In this document: in pieces, positions 25,157 to 35,500 of the stretch | How positions within the stretch are numbered: the stretch's first letter is position 1 | How the letters are laid out: the number at the start of each line of letters is the position of its first letter | NCBI RefSeq assembly: GCF_000223905.1 | Contig: NC_015948.1 | Span: 2,356,001 to 2,420,000 of the forward strand | Direction of reading: 5' to 3' | Source: Haloarcula hispanica ATCC 33960 | GTDB lineage: Archaea > Halobacteriota > Halobacteria > Halobacteriales > Haloarculaceae | DNA length: 64,000 bases | The notes under the pieces: model-generated | What the model saw: only the letters and a program-made list of their open reading frames with translations | What the model was told of the DNA's origin: nothing | Databases searched by the model: none | Made by a program: the position numbers and the translations under genes

Positions 25157-25252
25157 CCGCCAGCCTGTGCGACTGCGCTGTTGCAGCCAGTATATAAATG
25201 GGCTTATCAGTAAGCAAAGGACGCTCGTGGCTGTCGCACTGACTAAACAGCG

Positions 25253-26026
25253 ATGTCAGACGAATCTGCAGCAGACGATCAGGACGCACAGCGGCTTGCA
25301 GGCGACGTGGCGATTGTAACCGGCGCATCGTCGGGAATCGGTGAGGCAACCGCGGAGGCGCTGGCCGACGCGGGCGCGAGCGTGGCGCTGGCGGCCCGCC
25401 GCGCTGACGAGCTAGAGGCTCTGGCGGACCGAATCGAGTCGGCTGGCGGGGATGCGCTGGTTGTGCCGACCGACGTGACCGACGAAGACGACATCGACTC
25501 GCTGGTCGACGCGACGACCGACGAGTACGGTCGCATCGACATCCTCGTCAACAACGCCGGCGTGATGCTCCTCGAACCACTGGAGCGGGCAGATCGCTCG
25601 AACCTCCGGCAGATGGTCGAGGTGAACCTGCTCGGACTGATGAACCTCACCCACGCAGTGCTTCCGGTCATGCAAGAGCAGGAGAGCGGCCACATCGTCA
25701 ACGTCTCCTCCGTCGCGGGACGCCGGGCCTCGGCCGATTCGAGCGGCTACAACGCGACAAAGTTCGGTGTGAACGCGTTCACCGAGGCAGTCCGGCAGGA
25801 AGTGACGACACAGGGCATCCGGACGACGGTTATCGAACCGGGTGCTGTCGATACGGAACTCGCGACACACGTTCCGGACGAGCAAGTGCTTGAGCGGTTC
25901 GCGGAGATGGACCTCCCAATGCTCCACCCCGACGATATCGCTCGCGGCATCGTGTACGCGACGAGCCAGCCCGCCCGCGTGGACGTGAACGAACTCCTGA
26001 TCAGGCCGACCGGGCAGGATATCTGA
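25253..26026 (+). CDS. Short-chain dehydrogenase/reductase
   Basis: A 257-residue classical SDR oxidoreductase: Rossmann motif VTGASSGIGEAT (residues 23-34), VNNAGVM, catalytic Ser in NVSSVAGRRAS and the YxxxK pair in SGYNATKFG. RRADELEAL after beta-2 favours NADP(H) binding. The C-terminus is typical in length. The substrate cannot be inferred. It is a single gene between the Bat-type regulator and the GlpA-like gene, with a 235-bp gap after it. Confidence 0.9.
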   Translation: MSDESAADDQDAQRLAGDVAIVTGASSGIGEATAEALADAGASVALAARRADELEALADRIESAGGDALVVPTDVTDEDDIDSLVDATTDEYGRIDILVNNAGVMLLEPLERADRSNLRQMVEVNLLGLMNLTHAVLPVMQEQESGHIVNVSSVAGRRASADSSGYNATKFGVNAFTEAVRQEVTTQGIRTTVIEPGAVDTELATHVPDEQVLERFAEMDLPMLHPDDIARGIVYATSQPARVDVNELLIRPTGQDI

Positions 26027-26261
26027 TCGAGGCAGGTCTTGCGAGTGGGAGACAACGGAGAAACGGAGCAGCCACCATTTACGCGGTCACACAGCCGACG
26101 ACAACGGCTACTGGAACCGTGTCTCACTCGTTCGATCCGGTAGCACTTTACCGGGTTCGTGTCCACCGGCCGCGGTCAGTTTCCGGGGGTGAAACTGGAC
26201 GCACAGTTGTCGAAACCCCCGGTATCGGAGGAACCTTACGTCAGCTACCCTAATCAAATAC

Positions 26262-27485
26262 ATGGCAATTGAGACGGATGTCCTCGTCGTCGGTGGTGGC
26301 GCGACCGGCGCTGGCGTCGCTCGTGACCTCGCACTCCGTGGCATCGACGTGACGCTTGTCGAGCGTGACGGGCTGACAAGCGGTACCTCCGGACGCTCGC
26401 ACGGGTTGCTGCACAGCGGTGCCCGCTACGCCGAGGCAGACCGGGTCGGTGCCGAGGAGTGCATCACCGAAAACCGGATACTCAAGGACATCGCCGGGGC
26501 CTGCATCCGCGACACCGGGGGCCTGTTCGTCCAACTCGCCGGGGACGACCCCGACTACTTCGAGGCCAAACGGGCGGCCTGTGAAGACATCGGCATCCCC
26601 GTCGAGACGCTGGACAGCGATGCAGCCCAAGAGCGGGTGCCCGACCTCGCCGCGGAGGTCGAGCGCGCGTTCGAGGTCCCTGACGCCGTCATCTACCCGT
26701 CGCGCCTGGTCGCCGCGAACGCCGCCGATGCTCGCGACCACGGCGCAACGATACACCCGCACGCACCTGTCGAGGACGTGCTCGTCGAGGACGGACAGGT
26801 GACCGGCGTGCGGGTCGGTGGGGCAATCAACGACACTATCGAGGCCGACTACGTCGTCAACGCGACCGGTGCCTGGGCGGGCCAGTTCGCCGCGATGGCC
26901 GACCTCGACGTCGAGATGCAACCGACGCGGGGCGTGATGGTCTCCGTCGAGTACGACGACCTCGGGCCGGTACTCAACCGCTGCCGGGACCCCGACGACG
27001 GCGACATCGTCGTGCCACACGAGCGCGAGGCCGTCCTCGGGACGACGAGCGTGCCGGTCCGCGACCCGGACGAGTACGAGACGGAGCAGTGGGAAATCGA
27101 AGAGAGCATCGAAGAGTGTGCGGCGATGCTGCCGCCAGTTGCAGACGCCCCCGAGGTCCGAACCTGGTGGGGCGTCCGGCCGTTGTACGCCCCAGACGAG
27201 GACGAGCGCGGCGGCCGCGGCATCTCGCGTGGCTTCTTCCTGCTCGACCACGCCGACGACGGCGTCGACAACATGGCGAGCATCGTCGGCGGTAAACTGA
27301 CCACCTACCGGCAGATGGCCGAGGCGACGGCCGACCTCGTCTGTGACGGCATCGGCGTCGATGCGGACTGTCGGACTGCGGACCGAAGGCTCCCGAGCGT
27401 CGACGACCCGGCGCAGTTGGACGCGCTCGTGGCCGAGTTCGACGGTCAGGGACCGACCGACGAGGACGTGGTCGGGTCGGTGTGA
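26262..27485 (+). CDS. GlpA-like FAD-dependent glycerol-3-phosphate dehydrogenase, short form
   Basis: A 407-residue FAD oxidoreductase of the DAO superfamily with an N-terminal dinucleotide fold (LVVGGGATGAGVARDLALRG, residues 8-27) and the GlpA/GlpD features SGRSHGLLHSGARY and ATGAWAGQ. Near the C-terminus it has WWGVRPLY and SIVGGKLTTYRQMAE. It stops about 40 residues after this point. Complete archaeal GlpA proteins are about 550-580 residues and carry a further [2Fe-2S] BFD-like domain, which is absent here; no glpB or glpC follows. It may be a stand-alone oxidoreductase with a different electron acceptor. Start ATG 26262. Confidence 0.8.
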   Translation: MAIETDVLVVGGGATGAGVARDLALRGIDVTLVERDGLTSGTSGRSHGLLHSGARYAEADRVGAEECITENRILKDIAGACIRDTGGLFVQLAGDDPDYFEAKRAACEDIGIPVETLDSDAAQERVPDLAAEVERAFEVPDAVIYPSRLVAANAADARDHGATIHPHAPVEDVLVEDGQVTGVRVGGAINDTIEADYVVNATGAWAGQFAAMADLDVEMQPTRGVMVSVEYDDLGPVLNRCRDPDDGDIVVPHEREAVLGTTSVPVRDPDEYETEQWEIEESIEECAAMLPPVADAPEVRTWWGVRPLYAPDEDERGGRGISRGFFLLDHADDGVDNMASIVGGKLTTYRQMAEATADLVCDGIGVDADCRTADRRLPSVDDPAQLDALVAEFDGQGPTDEDVVGSV

Positions 27486-27572
27486 CCACGCCCGTCGTGG
27501 CCCGTTGCAAGCCGCGGGAACGGGCTGTCAGCCGGCTGTAGCGTTATAAGGGAGGCAACCGCACGTACACTC

Positions 27573-28424
27573 ATGATAAACGAGACCGTGCGGCAGATCG
27601 AGGAGATGGAGACACAGAGTTCCTCGATTGCCGCCGTGAAAGCTGCGAAGGCGCTCCGCGAGCTAACAGACCGCGAGTGCCACACGGTCGAGGACTTCCT
27701 CCGCGTGGTCGAGCGCAACAGTAGTGCGCTCCAGCGGGCGAACCGCTCGCACGCGCCGCTGTACACCACACAGCAGCGTATCGTCACGGACCTGAAAGAC
27801 GCCGACCTCGACTCCGTCTCAGAGGCCAAGGAGCGATTGCTCGACACAATCGACGAGGTCGTCACGGAAATCGAGACCAGCAAGGACCGCGCGGCGGAGC
27901 GGGCGGCGACGCTCATCGACGACGGCGACGTGCTGGTGACTCACGAGAACTCCTCGACGGTGATGGCGACGCTCATGGCGGCGCTTGACGACGGCAAGGA
28001 GTTCCACCTGTACGCCAGAGAGTCGCGGCCGCATTTCCTGGGCCGGCGAACCGCCCGCCAGTTGGCCGACCGGGACGGGGCCGACGTGACGCTCATCGTC
28101 GACGGTGCGGCGGGCCACTACCTCTCGGAGGCCGACCGCGTGTTCGTCGGCATGAACTGCCTCATCGACGACACGGTGTACAACCGTATCGGGACGTTGC
28201 CACTGGCCGCGACGGCCAACGAGATGGACGTCCCCGTGACCGTCGTCGGGACCTCGTCGAAGTTCATCGGGAGCGGCTTCACCTTCAGGAACACGTTCCG
28301 GCAAGGGTCGGACGTGATGCTCGAACCCCCGGAGGGGTTCGATATCGGGAACCCGGGCTACGACGCGACGCCGACCCGCCTGCTCGATACGGTCGTCACG
28401 GAAGACGGTATCCTGCAGTTCTGA
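27573..28424 (+). CDS. Ribose-1,5-bisphosphate isomerase family (eIF2B-like) protein
   Basis: A 283-residue member of the eIF2B alpha/beta/delta-like superfamily, the group that includes archaeal ribose-1,5-bisphosphate isomerase and methylthioribose-1-phosphate isomerase. The N-terminal helical region is followed by a Rossmann-like half with VLVTHENSSTVMATL (near 122-136), YARESRPHFLGRRTAR and VFVGMNCLIDD. The length matches archaeal R15P isomerase, the enzyme linking AMP salvage to RuBisCO. The other pathway genes (AMP phosphorylase, RuBisCO) are not in the window, so the family assignment is firmer than the reaction. Confidence 0.85.
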   Translation: MINETVRQIEEMETQSSSIAAVKAAKALRELTDRECHTVEDFLRVVERNSSALQRANRSHAPLYTTQQRIVTDLKDADLDSVSEAKERLLDTIDEVVTEIETSKDRAAERAATLIDDGDVLVTHENSSTVMATLMAALDDGKEFHLYARESRPHFLGRRTARQLADRDGADVTLIVDGAAGHYLSEADRVFVGMNCLIDDTVYNRIGTLPLAATANEMDVPVTVVGTSSKFIGSGFTFRNTFRQGSDVMLEPPEGFDIGNPGYDATPTRLLDTVVTEDGILQF

Positions 28425-28430
28425 AGGTAC

Positions 28431-29921
28431 TCAGCGGATCGTTCTGTCGGTGACCTGTCTGAGCCGTTCGGCGACCTCGTCGTTGATGGCGTCTTCGGTC
28501 ACCCGCCACTGCCAGTTCCCGGTCGCCGTGCCGGGGACGTTGAACCGGGCGTCGCTGTCGAGGCCGAGCAGGTCTTGCATGGTCGTCATCGCGACGACGG
28601 CGTTCGAGTTCCACACCGCCTCGATGAGGTCCCAGTTGATCTCGTCTCCGTCGGTGCCGAGGTTGTAGTGGAGGCAGTCCCGTTGCCGGTCCGCGAGGTC
28701 GCGGTAGTAGCCGACGATAGTGTCCGTATCGTGGGTCGAGGTGTAGCCGACGGCCGACTCCGGGTAGTGCATCGGCTGGTACATATGCCCCTCCTCGCAC
28801 CAGTCGGCGTACTGTGGCACGCGCATGCCGGGGAAGCCGAACCGGTCCCGAAGCGCGACGATGCTCTCGTCGAGAAAGCCCAGATCCTCGACGAAGAACG
28901 GCAGTTCGCCGAGCCGGTCTCTGACCGTCTCGAAGAAGTGCGCGCCGGGGCCGTCCCGCCACTGCCCGGCGGCCGGGTCGTCCGCCTCGGCCGGAATCGA
29001 CCAGAACTCGTCGAAGCCCTTGAAGTGGTCGATGCGGGCGATGTCGACGAGGTCGAACAGCCGCTCGAACCGGTCGACCCACCAGCCGTAGTCGTTCGCA
29101 CGGAGGGCGTCCCAGTCGTAGACGGGATTCCCCCATCGCTGGCCGTCGTCGCCGGGATTGGGCGGGACGCCGGCCACCTCTGCAGGGTGGTGGTCGTCGT
29201 CGAGTCGGAACACCTCTGGATACGCCCAGACGTCCGCCGAGTCGAGGCCGACGTAGATGGGGAGGTCGCCGACGAGGCCGATGTCCCGTTCGGCCGCGTA
29301 CTCGGCCAGCGCCTGCCACTGGCTGTCGAAGCACCACTGGACGAACTTGTGGTAGCGAATATCGTCGGCCAGTTCGTCCCGGTATCGCTCCACGGCCGCC
29401 GGCTCTCGCGTTCTGATATCGTCCGGCCAGTCCATCCAGCCGGCATCGTCGAACTCGGCTTTCAGCGCCGTGAACAGCGCGTAGTCGTCCAGCCAGCCGG
29501 CCTCGCGCTCGCAGAACTCGGCGAACGACTGCTGGTCCGCATCGCTTGCGCTCTCGTCGAAGCGCTCGTACGCGGTCCGGAGCCGGCGCTCCTTGAACTC
29601 GGTCACGCGGTCGTACTTGACGTGCTGTTGTGAGAAATCCTCGGGCGGGTCGACCTCGTCCGCTGTGAGATAGCCGCGGTCGACGAGGTCGCGGAGGTCG
29701 ATGAGCAGCGGGTTTCCGGCGAAGGCGGACGACGACTGGTACGGGGAGTTCCCGTGGATGCTCGCCGTGGGACCGAGCGGACAGAACTGCCACAGCGACT
29801 GGTCGGCCCGGTCGAGAAAGTCGACGAACGCCCGCGCGCCGGCACCGAGGTCGCCGATACCGTGTGGCCCCGGGAGCGACGTTTGGTGGAGAAACACGCC
29901 ACTCTGCCGTTCGAATTGCAT
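28431..29921 (-). CDS. malQ: 4-alpha-glucanotransferase (amylomaltase) MalQ
   Basis: A 496-residue GH77 enzyme, which moves alpha-1,4-glucan segments between chains. Landmarks are SGVFLHQTSLPGPHGIGDLG at the N-terminus, GDLPIYVGLDSADVW near the first third, RIDHFKGFDEFW (nucleophile Asp region), FFVEDLGFL (acid/base Glu) and TSTHDTDT toward the end. ATG 29921 is chosen because it begins the conserved MQFERQSGVFLHQ; the longer frame overlaps the divergent gene's promoter. It is convergent with the R15P isomerase gene and divergent from the glycosyltransferase, and starts a glucan cluster. Confidence 0.94.
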   Translation of the reverse strand: MQFERQSGVFLHQTSLPGPHGIGDLGAGARAFVDFLDRADQSLWQFCPLGPTASIHGNSPYQSSSAFAGNPLLIDLRDLVDRGYLTADEVDPPEDFSQQHVKYDRVTEFKERRLRTAYERFDESASDADQQSFAEFCEREAGWLDDYALFTALKAEFDDAGWMDWPDDIRTREPAAVERYRDELADDIRYHKFVQWCFDSQWQALAEYAAERDIGLVGDLPIYVGLDSADVWAYPEVFRLDDDHHPAEVAGVPPNPGDDGQRWGNPVYDWDALRANDYGWWVDRFERLFDLVDIARIDHFKGFDEFWSIPAEADDPAAGQWRDGPGAHFFETVRDRLGELPFFVEDLGFLDESIVALRDRFGFPGMRVPQYADWCEEGHMYQPMHYPESAVGYTSTHDTDTIVGYYRDLADRQRDCLHYNLGTDGDEINWDLIEAVWNSNAVVAMTTMQDLLGLDSDARFNVPGTATGNWQWRVTEDAINDEVAERLRQVTDRTIR

Positions 29922-30012
29922 ACGCACCTGTTGCCCTGACAGGCATTTCAATGGGCGGGGTCGGTGACTGCCATCGTGTCTGCTTGCGGGGCCGGAGAAG
30001 AGCGCACGCAAA

Positions 30013-30020
30013 CATATATA
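30013..30020 (+). promoter_or_regulatory. TATA box of the GT4 glycosyltransferase
   Basis: The sequence catatata is centred about 23 bp before ATG 30039, close to but slightly short of the usual spacing. It leaves open a start at the downstream ATG 30063. Confidence 0.45.
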
Positions 30021-30038
30021 TTGTATCCATTTGATGCT

Positions 30039-31118
30039 ATGGTGAGAGAGCCAGTTACAGAGATGCCACCGAACGTTCTGATGCTTGGCTGGGGGTTCCC
30101 ACCCAACATCACCGGCGGGCTTGATACCGCTATCGGGGAGCTGTTCGAACAGCTTGAACCGAGAGACGACGTCGAGTTCGAGTTGGTGTTGCCCGCGGAG
30201 TACGCGCCGCCGGACCGCGACGGCATCCACGGCGTCTCGACGGGAAGCGGCGACATCGTCACTCGCATCGGCCGGCTGGCTGGAGAGTTCGCCGACGAGG
30301 CGGCCGATGCCGACATTATCCACACGAACGACTGGTTCGGCTACAACCCCGGTTCGCGAGCCAAATCAGCCCACGACGTCGAATGGATCTCGACCTTCCA
30401 CTCGCTGTCGGCGGACCGGAACGTGACGCCGCCACAGCGGGAAGTCGAGACGGAACAGCGGGTCGCCAACCGCTCGGACCACCTCGTCGCGGTGAGTGAG
30501 TTTACCCAGCGACGGATACGCGAGCAGTACGACGCCGACTCGACGGTCATCTACAACGGGTTCTCGTCGGTGGAGCCGACGGGCCGGGACATCAAAGCGG
30601 AACTCGGTATCGACGGAAAGATGCTGTTTTTCGTCGGCCGACACACCGACCAGAAAGGGCTGTCGTACCTGCTGTACGCGCTCTCGAAGCTCGGTCGGGA
30701 CGACGTGAGCCTGGTACTCGGTGGCTCGGGGCATCTCACTGAACAGCTCGAACGGTTCGCGGAGCTGCTGGGCGTCGAGGACCGGGTCTACTTCCCGGGG
30801 TATCTCCCCCAGTCGGAGCTCGGAGACTACTACAACAGCGCAGACCTGTTCGTCTCGCCCTCGCTGGCGGAGCCGTTCGGCATCACCATCGTCGAAGCGC
30901 TATCGGTCGGGACGCGCGTCGTCGCCTGCGAGAGCGGGGCGGCGGAACTCCTCAACGAGGACTGCGTCATCGAGGTCGAACCCGATTCGGACTCTATCGC
31001 CGAAGGGATCGAGCGCGCTCTATCGCTGTCGACGCCCATCGACTACGATGTTCGGACCTGGGAGGAAGTAGCCGACGAACACGTCGAGTTCTACCACGAG
31101 GTTCTCGACGAAGCCTGA
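30039..31118 (+). CDS. GT4-family glycosyltransferase (glycogen/starch synthase-like)
   Basis: A 359-residue retaining GT-B glycosyltransferase. The N-terminal domain begins VLMLGWGFPPNITGGLDT; the C-terminal domain has FFVGRHTDQKGLSYLL and the donor-site motif SPSLAEPFGITIVEAL with the conserved E-x7-E pair. In a cluster of glucan enzymes it probably builds a storage or structural alpha-glucan, with a nucleotide sugar from the nearby nucleotidyltransferase as donor. The start is ATG 30039 or 30063 (the latter gives MPPNVLML). It is divergent from malQ. Confidence 0.88.
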   Translation: MVREPVTEMPPNVLMLGWGFPPNITGGLDTAIGELFEQLEPRDDVEFELVLPAEYAPPDRDGIHGVSTGSGDIVTRIGRLAGEFADEAADADIIHTNDWFGYNPGSRAKSAHDVEWISTFHSLSADRNVTPPQREVETEQRVANRSDHLVAVSEFTQRRIREQYDADSTVIYNGFSSVEPTGRDIKAELGIDGKMLFFVGRHTDQKGLSYLLYALSKLGRDDVSLVLGGSGHLTEQLERFAELLGVEDRVYFPGYLPQSELGDYYNSADLFVSPSLAEPFGITIVEALSVGTRVVACESGAAELLNEDCVIEVEPDSDSIAEGIERALSLSTPIDYDVRTWEEVADEHVEFYHEVLDEA

Positions 31119-31132
31119 CGACGACCGAACGC

Positions 31133-31462
31133 TTACCGGAGGAAGCGAACGTCAGTGACCGGTTCCGGGTGAACGATGAGGTAGCCGTCGGCGGTCGGCT
31201 CCAGCCCTGTCACGGACGTCGTATCGGTTTGTGTCCGGTACGGGCTGTCTGCGGTCCCGTCAGCCGACTGGTAGGGGCTGTCGTACGGTGTCTGCCTGTC
31301 CTCTGGGGGGCGGTCGAAGTCCTCCGGCGGCAGGTATATCTTCTCGCCCGATTTCGAGCGGACCACGACGGCCGTGTCGCGGTCGCCCGAGACGTCGATT
31401 CTGGTCCGGCCGTCGTCGATTGTCATCTCGAACGTGACTGGCTCCGTTTCTGGTTGTGCCAT
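31133..31462 (-). CDS. Small haloarchaeal protein of unknown function
   Basis: A 109-residue acidic protein with a beta-rich N-terminal part (VTFEMTIDDGRTRIDVSGD), a Pro/Asp/Tyr-rich middle (about 45-75) and a short beta C-terminus. It resembles small uncharacterised haloarchaeal proteins with no known domain. ATG 31462 gives MAQPETEP, a typical acidic start; the frame continues 15 codons upstream without clear coding character. It is placed between the GT4 gene and the nucleotidyltransferase, in the same orientation as the latter. Confidence 0.65.
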   Translation of the reverse strand: MAQPETEPVTFEMTIDDGRTRIDVSGDRDTAVVVRSKSGEKIYLPPEDFDRPPEDRQTPYDSPYQSADGTADSPYRTQTDTTSVTGLEPTADGYLIVHPEPVTDVRFLR

Positions 31463-31591
31463 GTTGTCAGATAACTTTCGTACGGCGAGTAGACGGCGCT
31501 GTGTCACTTAGTCCTTCGCCAGCAGTGCGGTGGCTGGCGGCGAATCGTGTCGCGTCCTGCACTCGAACGGTGGCCCCATCGCCGCGAGCCA

Positions 31592-32536
31592 TCAGCGGTT
31601 GATGATGAGCGACCCGGACATGTTGTACCCCTCGACGTGGACGTTCTCGCCGAGAATCGTTTCGTCGATATCACAGTCGTGGACCTCGGCGTCCGGGAAG
31701 ACGATGGACCGGTCGAGGCTGCTGTCGGTCACTTCCGCCCCAGCCATCACATGGACGGTGTCACCGATCTCGGAGTTCTCGACGGTCGCGTCGGGGTGGA
31801 TGAGCGACCCGCCGTCGAGTTTCCACTCGACCGTTTCGAAATACGAGTCGGGCGTTCCGATGTCGAACCAGACGTCGTCGAACGTGAACGCGGACACCGG
31901 CTCCTGCTGTTGCAGCCAGTCGATGTACCAGCCCGGTTCGTCGGGGTTGTTGTCGCCCGAGAGGTACTCCTCAAAGCGGAGCGAGTCGGCCGGGAAGGCG
32001 TAACAGGCAATCGAGACGAGCGTGCTCTTGGGGTTGTCGGGCTTCTCCTGAAAGTCGACGACGCGCTCGCCGTCGAGTTCGACGAGCCCGTAGGACTTGG
32101 CTTTCTCCCGTGAGCCCACGTCGTAGGCGGCGAGTGCCGGCCCGTCGCGCTCCTCGAAGAAATCCAGAAACTCCGAGGGGTCGAAGCCGATGAGGTTGTC
32201 GCCGCCGATGACAAACAGGTCGTCGTCGATGCCCTCGCGGTCGATCAGTTGCGCGAGCGCGCCGACGACGCCGAACTTCTCGTCTTCGTCCGCCGTACTC
32301 TCGACGGAGAGCTGGACCTTCTCGTAGCCCATCTCGTCGATGTGAGCCTCGAACTCGTCGGCGAAGGCCTCGTTCGTGCTCAGGTACGTCGTCTCGATTC
32401 GGTCGTCGGCTTCCAGTGATTGCAGGACTCCATCGATAACCGTCGTCTCGCCGACCGGGAGCAGCATCTTCGGTCGACGACGGGTGATCGGCCACAGCCG
32501 TGTCGCGTAGCCGCCAGCTAGAACTATCGCGTCCAT
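31592..32536 (-). CDS. Sugar-phosphate nucleotidyltransferase
   Basis: A 314-residue protein of the NDP-sugar pyrophosphorylase family. The N-terminal Rossmann-like domain has the signature AGGYATRLWPITRRRPK (residues 7-23) with LLPVGETT next, and VIGGDNLIGF near 110. The C-terminal part is a short left-handed beta helix (hexapeptide-like repeats from about 245). It would convert a sugar-1-phosphate and NTP to an NDP-sugar. In this cluster it is a likely supplier of NDP-glucose for the GT4 enzyme, but the exact sugar is not readable from the sequence. Confidence 0.9.
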   Translation of the reverse strand: MDAIVLAGGYATRLWPITRRRPKMLLPVGETTVIDGVLQSLEADDRIETTYLSTNEAFADEFEAHIDEMGYEKVQLSVESTADEDEKFGVVGALAQLIDREGIDDDLFVIGGDNLIGFDPSEFLDFFEERDGPALAAYDVGSREKAKSYGLVELDGERVVDFQEKPDNPKSTLVSIACYAFPADSLRFEEYLSGDNNPDEPGWYIDWLQQQEPVSAFTFDDVWFDIGTPDSYFETVEWKLDGGSLIHPDATVENSEIGDTVHVMAGAEVTDSSLDRSIVFPDAEVHDCDIDETILGENVHVEGYNMSGSLIINR

Positions 32537-32586
32537 ATCCCACAGTCAGACCCGAGTTATAAAGTGGTAACTACTTGTTGGAGTGG

Positions 32587-35500
32587 CTAGAGGTTGAGCT
32601 GCCAGACGGTTGTCCCGGCGGTGACCAGATCCTCGTCGTCCGCGGCGGCGACGATCACCTGGTTCTCACCGGGGTCGACGTCGACTGCGACCTCGAACTC
32701 ACGTTCCTCGACGGGGATGTACGTGATATCAGCGGGCGTTTTGACGACGACACAGACGCCGGTCGTCTCGCCGGAGACGACCAGTTCGTTCCCGCGGAAC
32801 TGCGTGTCGACGCGGAGCGCGGGGCTGCGGTCGGGCGTGTGGGCCCGCCGCTTGCGGTAGCGGTCGTCGACGAACGCGGGCGTTTCGACCGGTTCACCGG
32901 CGCTGATGCCGTGGGCCAGCCGCACGTACTGGGCCATCGACCACGCCAGCGGCGTCGCCGAGCCGGTCCCTTCGGCGAACTCCCAGTCGTAGTCGGTCGC
33001 GTGGCCCCGGTCCCAGATCTGTTCGGCGATCATCCGTCCCGAGTTCGCCACGTCCTGCATCATCTGGAGGGCGTTCTCCGGCGGGATGTCCGGGTCGTCA
33101 CGGTGGAGTTCGTACTCGGCGCGCTCGCCGGTGAGCAGCGGCCAGAGGCGGCCCTTCCCTTTGTGTTCGACCGTCCACGGCGCGCCCTGGTCGTCCCGGC
33201 CGCGTTCGCCGTAGCCGTCGCCGTTGTACCGGTAGAACCCGGGCGCGTACTCCGTGTCGACGCTGATGGTGTCGTCGACCTCGACGAGCGAGTTCCGGAT
33301 GGTCTCGTCGTCGTCGGGCTTGATACCCAGCCGGACGAGTTCGAGGAAGCCGCCATCGATGATGTTCCGTTCGTCCAGCGTCGGGCCGTCGTTAGCAAGC
33401 GTGCGGAGGTGCCCCATCTCGGGGTTCCCATCGAGCGTGACCCGCGTGTAGTAGGGCGTGTTGGTGTGGCGCTCGGTCCCGGTCTCGGTCGCGGTCCAGG
33501 CCTCGACGTTGTTCGCCCACTGGTCGGCCAGCGACAGCCAGACAAGCGCGTCGGCCTCGTGGCCGGTGTCGAGTGCGAGCTTCGCCGCACACGCGAGCCC
33601 CGCGATTTCGGCCGCAATCGAGGACGGCGAGAAGCCGGCCTCCTCTTCCCAGCGCTCCTGTGCCGTTTCGGGGCCGTGGCGGACGACGTACTCGGCCGAC
33701 CGCCGGACGTTCTCGTAGCTGTACTCGACGTCCTCGAAGTCGACGCCGCCCTCGGCGAGGCGGTACGCCATCACCTGCGGGAACGAGATGTTGTCCATCT
33801 GCTCGCCGCCCCAGCGGGTCGTCCCGTTGACGTAGGTGTTTTGCGGGATGAAGCCGGCCTCGTCCTGCTGGTACTCGTAGATGTACTCCAGTTGCTCCGT
33901 GGCGATATCTAGCGACCCGATAGCGTCGAATACGCTGAACACCTGGTACAGGTCCCGGGACCAGACGAAGTTGTAGCCGTAGCCCTTGGGCTCCTCGGCG
34001 TGGACGGCCTCGCCCCACGGCACGGACGGCGAGGCGATGGACGCGCCGCGGTAGGTCTTGTCCTCGACCGCTAACAGCGTCATCAGCGCTGTCCTGTACT
34101 GGTTTGCCAGTGCCTCGTCGTCGGCAACCGACTCCGGAAGTTGCTTGTCCGAAAGGAAGTCACCCCAGCTGTCGGCGTACTCCGCGCTGACCGTCTCGTA
34201 GCCGCGGTCGAGCGCCCCGTCGGCTTCGCCCAGCGCGGCGGCGGTGTCAGCCTGTCGCGCGAAGCCGAGCGCGACCGTGTCGCTGACTCTGGTCCCCGAG
34301 TCCAGCCGGCCGATGAGGACGAGGTTCGTCCCGTCGATGGATTCGACCGGGTTCGGGAGGTCTCCGTCGGAGTACAGCCCATCGAGGTGGTCGCTGCCGG
34401 CCGCGCCGACGGTGGCCCAGTCGAAACGCCCGGCCGCGGCCATCGCCACGGCGATGGAGTATGCGTCGCCGTTCTCGTCGACGAGCAAGTCGTTGTCCGT
34501 CTGATCGGTGTAGGCGCGAGGGTTCCGGCCCACGAGGTGGTAGCTCCCGGGCTGGCCGTATCTGATGGCGCGGTCCTCGGTGACCGTGCTGGTGAGCGCG
34601 ATGTCCGCGACCGAGAACACGTCGTATGATTTGCCGTCCTTGGCGCTGAAGGACACGTCGGCGACGATGGCGTCGTGCTCGGGGTCGGTCGCGTAGTCGA
34701 CGGTCAGCGTCCACTCGTGGCCCCGGCCGTCGCCGGTCTCGGTGAAGACGTGGCGATAGAGGAGCGCCTCATCGTCGACCGGTTCGACGCGTCGCCTGAC
34801 GCTGTCGTCGGTCCGGCGGTTCTCGCGATGGGTCCGGACGGCGTAGTCCGTCTCGTCCGTACACCGGACCAGAAAATCCAGCGTCCGCAGGTTCATCAGG
34901 TCGACCTGCGGGTAGCGAGCCTCTGTCAGCGCGCCCTCTGTGAGCGTGAACCAGACGCGCGAGGGGTCCGGTTCGTCGTGGTCGGCGACGGTGCCGACGC
35001 CGTACTTCTCCCCGGTCGTCCAGGTCGGGCGCTCGCTCGGCCCCTCGGTTCCCGCCGATGTCGTCGGGAGCGCGTTTAGCTCACCCAGCCGGGCCGTCGC
35101 GTGGAGCCGCAACGCGTGGGACCAGCCAAGCGGCGTCGCGCTGTCGAGGTCGCCGTCGTCGAAGGCCTGTTCGGCGAGGTAGCCGGCGTCGGTCGTGAGC
35201 GGCCCGTCGTCCTCGAGCAGTTCGTACAGGTCGCTCGCGCGGTCGAGGTAGGCGTCGCCGCTCCCGTCGCGGTCGTTCAGCATATCGCCGACGCGGGCGG
35301 CGGCGAGGGCCCCCATCGCCGTCGTAACCGTCCAGACCTTCTCGCTGTCCTGATGACCGGTCCGCCAGCGGTCGCCCTCGTAGCGGGCCAGTCCCGCAAC
35401 CTGGCTCTCGGTGGGGTTCCGAAAGAGTGTATCGAGCGTCGTGCTCACATGATCGGCCAGGCGGATGATGTGCTGGTCAGCAAGCGTGGTCGACTCGACG

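Noticed and set aside
29922-30323. N-terminal extension of malQ
   Set aside because: It crosses the divergent glycosyltransferase promoter and start; the conserved GH77 N-terminus begins at the ATG at 29921.
32575-33912. A 445-codon plus-strand frame within the double GH15 gene
   Set aside because: It is antisense to the second GH15 module and rich in Val/Asp/Arg with no motif; a shadow of the real gene.
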